DNA of 23,260 nt from Cyclospora cayetanensis (taxonomy: Eukaryota > Apicomplexa > Conoidasida > Eucoccidiorida > Eimeriidae), in assembly GCF_002999335.1 (NCBI RefSeq), contig NW_020312267.1:1-23260 (forward strand), given 5' to 3'. Position numbers and translations under genes: made by a program. This document shows positions 12,801 through 21,545 of this stretch, piece by piece; the first letter of the stretch is position 1, and every line of letters begins with the position of its first letter. The notes under the pieces were generated by a model that was not told the origin of the DNA, did not search any database, and saw nothing but the letters and a program-made list of their open reading frames with translations.

Positions 12801-13392
12801 GATGCAGCTTCGCATTGACAAAACGCCCAGCCGCCACCGCAGGAAAATTTACCCCGTCATCCTGAAGATGGACCATTCAGTAGGCGCTACTTAGAGCCAG
12901 TTGTAGGCGATCAGTGCATGCCAAGCTCGTGGGAGCCGATCTCCCCTGCACCCGTCTGCTAGGCCCTGGTGGCTGTGTGACTTGAGCTTTCTGTCCTTAG
13001 TTTCCAGGTTTTACGCTGCGCTGGAGCGTAGAACTGTCTCTAAAGACCGTATCAATCGAAACGCACGAAGTGGGAGCCAGAGACGAGCTCTTGGTTTCTT
13101 CTGGACTGTCCACCCTGTTTTGATTGCACAAGAGGTTCGCCTACTAGGGTTGTAGTCGTCATTGTTCTCACCCCACATATTCATTTATATATATTTGTAT
13201 GTGTCTCTGATGGTCTGCAGCAGTCACAGCTGCTCCTGTTGGTGAGGCTCTTTAGCAGCAATGACTGGTGTACCAGCAAGAGAGTTCATCCGGCAAAGCT
13301 ACAAAAAGAGCAGCCTATACTTGCGGCCTCCTCAACCCCCAAGGAGCAGATGCTTCGCACATATATACATGACACGAGGGGGATTCAACAAT
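9853..13392. other. Gene-poor region up to the VTC gene
   Basis: No open frame here exceeds about 100 codons, and none shows a domain. There are no CAG runs and no splice-bounded conserved blocks. The last few hundred bases (about 13150-13390), with TATATATA near 13184, should include the 3' untranslated region of the VTC gene that ends at 13393. A plus-strand open frame at 13239-13487 runs into the antisense of that gene's last exon and is probably chance. Confidence 0.55.
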
Positions 13393-14931
13393 TCAAGCCC
13401 CCTGCGCATGCAGTATTTGAGCTCCTAATGCCTCAACTTCCGCCGCGGCTGCCTCCGCGTTCTCTGCTGCTGCTGCTGCGGCTTTAGCTGCTGCAGCGGC
13501 TGCTGCTGCCTCCGCAGCACGCACTTGAGCGATTTGTCGAATCGCTGCAACGTGTGCAGCTGCAACTCGAGCTGCAGCTTCCCTTTCGGCCTTGCCTGCA
13601 TCACTGTCTGCTGACGTTGCAGCCAGTGCTGCTTTGAGTGATTCCAGTCTGCTGCTGGCACTATCGTCGCCACCTCCGGAACTACCCACCACTGCCATGG
13701 TTGGGAAGTTCGCTGTCGCAGCAGCAAGGAGGTTGGCTGCTGAAGGCTCAGCACCAGGGAGTGCCCCCTTGCCTGATGCAGGAGGAAGCACAGGCTGGAA
13801 AGCCGCTGTGGTTAGTGCCGCGAGTGAGGTCACTGGAGCCTCCGTATAGACGACGTTCAGGAAGATGTTTGCACACAGAGCCAGAGTGAGAGACACTACC
13901 AGTACTGCTGGGCCTGTACATACAACAATCCAGAATGCAGAGAGAAAGAGAGAGACTGCTCTATGCGCCCAACCCGATATCAAACAAACGGCTGCAGAGA
14001 TCCCTCGACCTGTTGCTGCAAACACCTGACGCCTCGTGTGGAGGAAATCACAACAGCAACTGCGCTCGTTGCTCTTGACGCACCAAAGTGGTCGTTGTAG
14101 TCTATGGGCTCCTTGCGCTCTAAGGCACGAGAACGCCGCAAATAGATCTGATCACAAAACGGCACAATTAGGCGGAGTGAACGCAATGCCGTGAAAGCTA
14201 ATTACCCCAAAATTCACAATTTTAGCGGGTTTGCCGTTGGCTCTCGGCTCAGGTGTGCTGCGTCACTCTGTCGAGCAGCCGCGCAGAGCAGCAGCGATGG
14301 AGAAATACACTTCAAGCGCCAGTCATTGATCCCGCATTCGTCCTTTGTCATGCGCATGCGTAGGAGAGAACTCTAAGAGCAGGTGCTTTTAAGTTCTCGA
14401 TATTTTGCCAAGTGCATGCGCGGCTCTTACCCAGAATGAATACCCAATGAAGAAGATTGCTACTGGCGCAAGAAGCAGGCCAGCTGCTTTTGCCGCAGTC
14501 TGTCCGAAGGAGAGCAGAGTGATGGCAACGGAGGCTAACAGCACTGCGATATTCAGCCACTGGAGCAGCGTTCTCTCGTTGGCAAAGAAAGTCTTGGGTT
14601 CAACTCGCACCGTCGCTCCCGCTGGTGTCGATACACCAGATAATCCCGTAAAGCCGCTGCGTCCCCTGCGCGGACGAAGGCGCAGGTATTGAGAGACTCT
14701 TTCGCAGCAACGCCGCATCAGGGGGAAGCAGCTCCCGCTGCCACTGCAGCAAGTTGGCAGCCATCCTGCTCTGTGCTGTGTCTGATTTCGGGAGATGGTT
14801 CGGCTGCCGTCTCCCCCTTCGCCTCCTCCTAACAGCGGTTCTTGCAATCCTCGCGCGCGACTCCTCGTGCCGCCTCCTGTCCGCGTAGGTCCAGCTCCCG
14901 TCGAAGTCGTCTCGAGAGACTGCCGCAGCTC
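13393..14931 (-). other. DUF202 membrane domain and Ala-rich C-terminal tail of the VTC subunit
   Basis: Exon 14931-14431 begins [14 protein letters not shown], passes a Gly/Arg-rich cytosolic linker, then has [20 protein letters not shown], the hallmark that opens DUF202 in VTC proteins. Helix 1 and helix 2 ([16 protein letters not shown]) follow. The 64-nt exon 14147-14084 gives [21 protein letters not shown], and the last exon from 13913 completes [19 protein letters not shown], helix 3. Phases are 0 and 1 and join cleanly. About 150 residues follow helix 3, ending in a charged, alanine-rich stretch ([20 protein letters not shown] and onward) that could form a coiled coil. Yeast VTC proteins stop soon after helix 3, so this tail is an addition. 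Confidence 0.88.
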
Positions 14932-17900
14932 CTGCAAAAATAAGGCCAGCATTCGAAGCCTAACGCCCTGCTGGCTGCTGCGTGTGTGTATCGAGAGAGA
15001 CGCACAGAGAGAGCCGTCCAGCACGCACCACATCAAACGCGGCTCTCGCAGGGGAAGCGAGGGGAGAAGGATGCATGACACGCACCACCCCCGATAAACA
15101 ATTCAAAAATCCCTTAAAAAAACACAACCCCCACGCCGCAACCGCGTCGAAAAAGACACACCTGGACGGACGCCTCTTGGTCATGAGCAATCGAAGCTCC
15201 AGGTCCTCTATATATCACATCCAGTTTCGAAGAACGCGAAACGTGTCTGCTTGCAGTAGGCACATCGTGGATTTCCAGCCCTTGCTGCGACTGATGCGAC
15301 ACAGAAGGCCACACCTGTAAGGCTTGCGTGCCAAGCGCGGGCGAAGCTGAACCTGCAGCCGCCATGTTGGTAGCTGCTTGAAACTCCTCATCGTCCTCCT
15401 CGGCTATGGTGGTGTAGGCGAGCCAGTGAGGCACGAAGACTTTGTCGTTCGCGCTATTCGCGCGCTGTCGCCGCTGCAGCTCCTGTTGAAACTGACTCGC
15501 TACCCCATGGACAAACAGGGAAAATCCAAAGACTTCTGTTACGCTAGCCATGCCTAAAGCGCAGCGTTCAAGCAACACCGAAGCCTCTTGAGACCTATTC
15601 CCCAATCTGTAGTGCTCACCAGCTCAGCAGCGAAAAAGAACATCCCCAGCGCATGCAGCCTCACGGCACCCCTAACGGCAGCGAAGAAGCGCGCCTTTCC
15701 ACAGCCTGGCTGCGGTAAGTCCAAGATCCTTACCAACAGCCTCCCTCAGGCAGCTGAAGGCGGGTGAAACTAGCAGCGCCTGGCGTTCAGTTCGCTGCTG
15801 AGAGGGGGGGGGCAAGCCTCCGGAGGAGTTCGTACAGGAGACGTCCATCACCCCCCATGGGAAGGGGGCAGCTCCTTCCGACGCCAGCGCGGCAGCTCCA
15901 TTGAAGAGGAAAGCTGCAAACGCAGTTCACGCAATCTACGACGCCGTGGATGCCCGTGCATGCGGAGAGAGCTCGCGAACTCCCCAAGAAGTTGCACAAA
16001 AAGCCGCGTTGGATACACCACAGCAACCCTCGAGGAAAACTTCGGGAGGAAGTAAGTAGAGGCGGAAGGAGGAAGAGGCATTTCATAGGGTTCGTGTCTA
16101 ACACGCTGCCGCACCGTGAGCATCGCCGTCTGGACTGTTCTTGGAGAAGCGAATATCTTCGTCCAGCGTCACAAAGATCGATCCATCCTCAGACCTGCGT
16201 CACATGATCTGCAGGAGCTCAGACAGATTTAAGAAGTGCTTGCAAAAAAGGCTTTTGAAAAAATGGCGAACAAGAAGGTGTCTGCCTTTGCATGCCCAAG
16301 GAACCCTACAAAAAGCAGCCTGCCAAACGCATCTCATTATAGCCATGCCAATGCCTCTAGACACGTCGTTTCCACAGTCTTCACGAGAGAAGAGACGTGG
16401 CGATCGTACCTGAAACACGTTCTTGTTAGCCACACCCTCAAACAGGGATATAAACCTTGAGACGTGAGAACCTCTCGAGCCTCCCGCAGGAGCGCACCCC
16501 GCGCTGATACCGTCTCTTTCGAGACATCTGGAGCATTAAGCAGAACGCTCAGCTTAGCGTATTCCAACACTATTAAGTAGGGGCCAACTCCAGACACTTG
16601 AAGGGAACCCTGCTGCCTACTGCGTTCGCTCACTTGCATCCAGTAGGTACCGTTCCACCTGCTGCGCTGCGATTTCTGCATGCCCAGTGAAGAGTTGCTG
16701 CAGAGACAGCTGCTGCATCAGAATGCTTCGTGGCAGAGCTTCTAGGACCAAAGGGCTCTGCATGACACGCGCACGCAATCGCAGGAGGCACGCCGTCGAA
16801 ACGCTCTTATGAGCCTTCCTAGGAATCGACACGACCGCTAAAGGAAGGCTTGACAAGTGGAACGAAGCGACACCCCCAACCTCCCCCTGCCCCCCCTCCC
16901 CATTGCGCGCAATCCCCCTTCTCCTGCCTCATAACCGATAAACGCTGTTGCCATTTGTCGGGAGCAGCGATGCAGGCACTAGCGCAAGTGTCTGCTGGCT
17001 AAGCAGCGAGAGCTCTCAAGGGGGCGGGTGTCAGCGTGCTTCCTTCCCACCCCGTCTCTCTCTCTGCGTGTGAGAATGACATGCAACTCGCGCAAACAGT
17101 TTCGAGAACTCAGACTCACGTCGTAGGCTGGAAATATCTGCTGCTGGGGATCGCTTGCTGGCTCCTGGGGGTTGGCAAACTCGAGGAAGCGCAATGGTCC
17201 TTGAGCAGAGGTTGCCACTTCGCCTGCATTGATTTCCCGTATGCGCAGCAACTCCTTAACGCTGCCTGTGCTCGCGTTGCTCCTGCTGCTGTCGGAAATC
17301 TTGGGATCTGTTCTGCCTTTCGTTTGCTGCAGCACCGGGGCATAGGGCACAAACAGCAGCGCAGTCGCAGCCGAAGATGGGGGGTATACAAATAATATCT
17401 CTATATATAGATGTGCATGCATGCGCAATCGTAGGCTCATACAACAGCATGGGAGGCGCACAGAACCCACAGCAACAGCGACGACAACAGTCACGCTGCA
17501 CCCTCCTATCTGTTTTCCGCTCCCTCCCCGTTCCCTTCTCCTCTGTCCTCCCTCGCAATCCTGCAGAGCACCAACTCTTTCTGTATTTACACCCACCAGA
17601 GACACGAACAAGTCCAAATTCGGAGTGTCAAAGTATACGAGCGACGTAAGACGGCGAGAATCTCCGGAGGCTAGCGCCTCTGCCACTCTGTTACTGCCGC
17701 TTTCGCCATGAACTTCCGCTGGAGCCTTGACATCCTTCGCAGCGGCTGCTGCAGCCACCGCTGTGGCTGCAGCAGCTGGAAGGGGTGTAGTCGTGTCGAC
17801 TGAGCAGCCCTTTATGGAAATCAGCTGGAAATGCTTCGCCAACATGACTTGCAGCCTAAAGGTGCCCGGGTTCGCGCGCACCATATACATATACACATTT

Positions 17901-19159
17901 ACATACACATACATATACGTACACACACTGTACATATTCACAGACATATATATGTATATATATAGATATATATATAGACACAGACAAACGTGCAGTCGAA
18001 GCCCCATACAAACAGCCAAAAAGAAGCTGCACCCTCGAATAGGGAAACCCGCTTGAATCCCTCGTAAAACGCAGCATGCATGCATGCATATATATGTATA
18101 TATAGAGACGTCTGCCACACTGCATGGTGCCTCTAACGCGTGTTGCACAGAGTTCGTGTCTGGAGCCCAGTGGCAGCGGATCAGAGAGGCTATTGTACCT
18201 GACAACCTCGTCTGGCAGAATTAAATACTTTGTAGTGGCTTGGGGAATGCCTTCGGCGACAGAGTCCACCGGGCGCTTAGCAGCAGCAGCAGCAGCAGCT
18301 GCTGCTGCTGCTACAGCGCCTGGTGCTGGCGCTGTTGGGGTCGAGCAATTCGACGACGACGTCACAGCCGCTGCTGCCGCTGCAGCCGCTGCAGCCGCCA
18401 CTGCGACTTCGGGAAATTCCTTCATAGCCTTCAAAGCTCGCAGCTGCGCATACGCTGCAGCCAGCTGCTGCAGCAGCAGAGGCAGATTAAGACGCATAAA
18501 CGGCTGCCCCATCACCCTGCACACGAGCAGCAACAGCGCCGGAGCCAGACGCATGCAGCAAGTCGCGCGGATGCGCCAAGAGAGCAGCATCGAAAGACAG
18601 CTCCAACGGCTGCATTCGCAGCGTTGGCAGCTGGGGGACGTGCGCAGCATGCACGCAGCTTCCACAAACAATCTGAATATTCATGTACATAATACGTGTA
18701 TGTCTGAATATTCATGTACATAATACGTGTATATCTGTGTGTGTGTGTGTGTGTGTGTGCGTGAAAAACCGAGTGCAGCATGGTCACCTGCACATGTGGT
18801 ATGCCGCCGAGGAGGATTTGTTGAGTTTGTCGAACTTCTTTGCGATTTTTCGAAAGGCTGTGAAGTTGAGACGAATATAGGAAGACAAGAAGACCACTTC
18901 TTGACCTTCAGCATCCAGAGCCCCCTCAACTGCCAGCAAATCCTGCTCGAACGACGCAGCTGCCGACTCGGCGCCACTCTGAGCAGTCACTGCTGCCGCA
19001 GCTGCTGTCGCTGCTTCTGTCGCTGCTTCTGTCGCTGCCTCTGCAACTGCAGGAGAGGATCTCTGATCCGCTGCAAGGGAGTCGGCAGCTGGCGAATCTC
19101 TGCATGGAGTGCCGCTGTCAGCAGCAGCGTCGTCTCCCCCCTTCCCGCCTTGCGGCTGG

Positions 19160-19204
<45 letters not shown>

Positions 19205-20117
19205 TTCTGCCGTGCATGACTGCCCTGAGGCGTCTCCCTGTGTTCTGCCTGCTGCGCGGCTTGAGTCTTTAGCAGGAGCTCTTGCTGCTTGTGCTGCAAG
19301 GCGTACAGCTGCAGCAGCAGCTGCTGCAGAGCGGCAGAGGCGGCAAGCAACGTGCTGACTGAAAAGGAGTTGATCTTCTCGAGTTCGTGTTGCAGCAAGT
19401 CTTCGAAGCGGCTTTCTGGGGGCCTGCATGCGCAGTGCATCCGCAAGAAGAAGAGCAATCGTCAGCGGCTGCTGCATGCGCAGTGCATCCGCAATGAGAA
19501 GAAGAGAAATCGTCAGCAACTGCTGCATGCGCAGTGCATCCGCAATGAGAAGAAGAGAAATCGTCAGCAACTGCTGCATGCGCAGTGCTTCCGCAATGAG
19601 AAGAAGAGGAATCGTCAGCAACTGCTGCATGCGCTGTGCATCCGCAAGAAGAAGAAGAATCGTCAGCAACTGCTGCATGCGCTGTGCATCCGTTTGAGGC
19701 GAGAGGCGGCACGAAGAGGCACCAGCTTCAAACGGAGCGAGCAAAGGCCGCATGCGAAGAAGCGAGAGAAGCAGGCTACAGCTGAGGTTCTGTCGCAGCT
19801 TCTTGTTTTGGCGCGGGAATGACTAGAAGCAAGCTGCCTCCAACGGCAGGATGCGACTCCGAGAGAAGGGGGGTGCAGGCAGCAGTGGGCTCGTGCAGGC
19901 TAGGATCCAGCCAGGAGGCTGCTGCCAGTCCTCACCTGTAGTGCTCCCCCTCGAGAGCCTTGGTGTTTGCGAAGCTGCTGACGGCATCTCTGATGGAGAC
20001 TGCAGAAACATCTGCGCCTGTGAAGAGTTTGAGCGCTTTCTTCAGTTCCTTGTAGGAGACATAGAAGGCGGCTCGCCGACGCTCCCGCAGTTCTTGCAAG
20101 CGTTTTGAAAACTTCAT
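13393..20117 (-). CDS. VTC complex subunit, SPX-TTM-DUF202 protein (multi-exon)
   Basis: This split gene encodes a subunit of the vacuolar transporter chaperone complex, which makes polyphosphate from ATP and moves it into acidocalcisome or vacuole-like organelles. Order: SPX, TTM tunnel domain, DUF202 membrane domain. The start is ATG at 20117, because SPX proteins begin MKF(G/S)K. Exons I can support: 20117-19936, 19423-18788, 18516-18199, 17855 to about 17597, 17326 (or 17254)-17120, about 16837-16634, 16503-16410, 16194-16115, 15913 to about 15771, 15543 (or 15535)-15162, 14931-14431, 14147-14084 and 13913-13393. Nearly all have GT/AG ends and matching phases. The exceptions are the join between 17120 and 16837, where the phases do not agree, and the donor near 15771, which is weak. 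Long alanine and glutamine runs interrupt the domains, as is usual in Eimeria coding sequence. It could be a Vtc4-like catalytic or a Vtc2/3-like regulatory subunit; altered TTM residues favour the latter. Confidence 0.9.
15162..18278 (-). other. TTM (polyphosphate polymerase-type) domain of the VTC subunit
   Basis: The blocks, in order, are: [13 protein letters not shown] at the end of exon 3 (near 18199-18236), joined to [14 protein letters not shown] from 17855; [15 protein letters not shown] near 17640-17600, the family's SxYFDN..F.LY strand; IPRKAH near 16820; [19 protein letters not shown] then TRTCF ending at 16410, matching L.P.....Yx[18 protein letters not shown] from 16190; FPWGVMDV near 15850, matching FP.AVLEVKL; and FGFSLFVHG then VPHWL near 15533-15410, matching KFSKFxHG and P.WL. 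In Vtc4 this tunnel polymerises phosphate. Here the Arg of VRxxLD is Phe, the EVK strand is DVS and KFSKF is GFSLF. The RxRWYG strand was not found. Confidence 0.8.
17880..18105. repeat. TA/CA-rich microsatellite in VTC intron 3
   Basis: The intron 18198-17856 contains two blocks. One is an AC/AT alternating block at about 17881-17980, with CATATATATGTATATATATA. The other is GCATGCATGCATGCATATA followed by GTATATATAG, at about 18074-18105. The alternating purine-pyrimidine pattern can form hairpins or cruciforms. It makes spurious open frames read as repeated Tyr/Ile/Cys. Confidence 0.8.
18279..18400. repeat. CAG/CTG trinucleotide runs encoding poly-Ala in VTC exon 3
   Basis: On the plus strand seven AGC units switch directly to GCT units, forming a perfect 28-nt palindrome at 18285-18312. 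A second GCTGCN-rich block lies at about 18369-18402. On the coding strand both are alanine runs between the end of SPX and the TTKY start of the TTM domain, so they lengthen a linker. Confidence 0.85.
18673..18760. repeat. 31-bp tandem duplication and (GT)n tract in VTC intron 2
   Basis: The 31-bp segment beginning CTGAATATTCATGTACATAA at 18673 recurs at 18704, followed by an uninterrupted run of about 12 GT units up to 18760. Both lie in the intron between exons 2 and 3 (18787-18517). This is simple-sequence growth with no visible function. Confidence 0.85.
19161..19203. repeat. (CTG)n run encoding poly-Gln in VTC exon 2
   Basis: An uninterrupted run of CTG on the plus strand reads as CAG on the coding strand and gives 13 glutamines inside the low-complexity insert of the SPX domain. 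Shorter CAG/CTG runs recur through 13440-22500 but are absent from 1-13390. Confidence 0.9.
19424..19692. repeat. 48/51-bp minisatellite in VTC intron 1
   Basis: Six copies of a unit with the core GCATGCG start at 19426, 19474, 19525, 19576, 19627 and 19675, giving periods of 48, 51, 51, 51 and 48. The sixth copy is partial. Copies differ by a few bases and by one codon-sized deletion. On the minus strand each unit reads as a pyrimidine tract (CTCTTCTTCTCATTGC) followed by GCATGCAG, the same arrangement as the 3' splice site used for exon 2 at 19424. All periods are multiples of three. Confidence 0.92.
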
Positions 20118-21545
20118 TCTCGATGGCAATGCTGCAAATGAACGGCCGAGAGTTATGCTGCTGCCGCTCACGCCGACAACGTCTCTGGTAGTGAGGGAGG
20201 CGGGGGGGGACTTATCGGACTGCTCTAACGATCCCTCGGGAGAAGTGTGTGCAACAGGGGGTGAAAACGGCTCGAGGCGCAGTGCTTCAAGCCACAGGAG
20301 GCGTTGCCAAAAGGGTCGACGCTACCGTCGGAAGCGGAAAGGAGCGCAGATGCCGGCATTAAGGCATCTACTCCGCGAGCGCCTCTCGGCTGGGCCTGTG
20401 CAGCGGCAGATCGGCGCTCGAATTGCACTTTATGCTGACAGGAACGGAGTTACTGGCGAGAGAGTGTACTTGAATGCGCGCAAAAGTGCCTTCGAGGAAC
20501 AGAAGGCGGCAGCCAATGCTGGAAGAACCTGACAGCCTGCTAGTGGTGTGCAGCTACAGCCGGGGAGTTCTGCGGCTCCTATTCAGAGAGTTGCATCAAG
20601 ATACACCGTATATTATGTCATGCTGTCTTCTGCAAAGAAACATGTTCGAGTTTGTTTCTTGGAGCTTTACGGATGCGTAGGGGGCGGCAGCAACGGGAAG
20701 CCTGCCTGTTACTCTCCTCGGTTCGTGCATGCGTTGGGGTCGAGGCGGTGTAGCGGCAGTCCGCGAAGGGTGTAATATACTGGCGCTACGACACGCATAT
20801 CTGTGTCTTCGCCGCATATTTCGTGGCGAGTCGTCTGATTTCCGACATAGAGGCGCCGCAAGCTGCTGCTTCCCTTGATGTTGCCGCAGTTGCTGCCACT
20901 CGCTGGTGTTGCGTCTGCTGTAACGACACCTCCTGCTGCAGGGTTCCCTGGTGGTCATGCGCTTCTTCCCCGCCGTCCTCCTTCCAGATTCTGCTACACA
21001 CAGATGTTTTCTGACGCAGCGAATGAAGAAACCACGTTAACTGCACGCGGAGGGTGAGCTAAGGCAAGCAGCGGCAGCTGCTGCAGCCAACCCTGCATTT
21101 TGGGGAGCTACGGCCAGAGCAGTAACGGCAGAAGGAATTAAGCAGCGAAGCCAACGAACCAAGCACACTTGCTGCGTGTGCGGGCGCAACTCTTCAGTGC
21201 GGGGGGGTTGGGCAAAGCAGATCATCCAATGCAGCGTGACGTGATCGGAAAAAGCTTCTAGAAGAGAGGGGACGTGGAGGAGCCAGACACACACGAGAGC
21301 ACCAACGCACTCAGAAGAAGCCGCAGCTTCCTACACCCAGGAGTCGCTTCAGTCTTCATCCCCAGCGTTACATGGATATACATATACACATATATCTACA
21401 TATTTTATCTGCTCATTTGTGAGTGTGGTCGAGTTTCGGAGGCGACAAGATAGGCGCTGAACTGCACCCGGAGGAGCCGGTCGAGCCAGCGCAGAAGCAG
21501 CAGCTCCAGAGGAGCGGCAGTGGGCAGCACGCCTACTCCTATAAG
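20118..21545. promoter_or_regulatory. Divergent intergenic region between VTC and CNNM-like genes
   Basis: The two genes are transcribed away from each other, with start codons about 1.43 kb apart, so both promoters and 5' untranslated regions should lie here. A TA-rich block at about 21370-21410 (ATATACATATACACATATAT) sits about 140-175 bp before the CNNM-like start. A plus-strand open frame of 125 codons at 20155-20532 is basic and Ser-rich with no recognisable domain; it may be chance or untranslated leader. No TATA-type core promoter is claimed. Confidence 0.5.

Larger units (their letters stand above)
18420..20117 (-). other. SPX domain of the VTC subunit (exons 1-3)
   Basis: Exon 1 (20117-19936) encodes [20 protein letters not shown] and continues [10 protein letters not shown], the two N-terminal SPX helices with the lysines that bind inositol pyrophosphates. 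Exon 2 (19423-18788) starts in [18 protein letters not shown], runs through a long low-complexity insert with 13 consecutive glutamines near 19163-19201 and an Ala/Thr stretch, then ends in [18 protein letters not shown], the family's conserved lysine-rich helix. Exon 3 (from 18516) holds [20 protein letters not shown], the closing helices. Both introns are phase 2 and rejoin an AGG arginine codon. SPX domains sense phosphate status and switch VTC activity. The insert makes this SPX much longer than the usual size of about 150 residues. Confidence 0.9.

Noticed and set aside
13239..13487. 82-codon plus-strand open frame at the end of the VTC gene
   Set aside because: Its 3' part is antisense to the alanine-coding last exon and its 5' part has no recognisable feature.
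16979..18205. A single 408-residue minus-strand protein
   Set aside because: It is an artefact of exons 17855-17597 and 17326-17120 plus stop-free introns, including TA-rich intron 3; conserved residues are only in the exon parts.
19424..19692. CRISPR-like array
   Set aside because: Units are contiguous near-identical tandem copies without unique spacers, in a eukaryotic intron.
19289..19822. Repetitive plus-strand proteins across the minisatellite
   Set aside because: Any frame of a repeat with a period divisible by three stays open. The region is an intron of the minus-strand gene.
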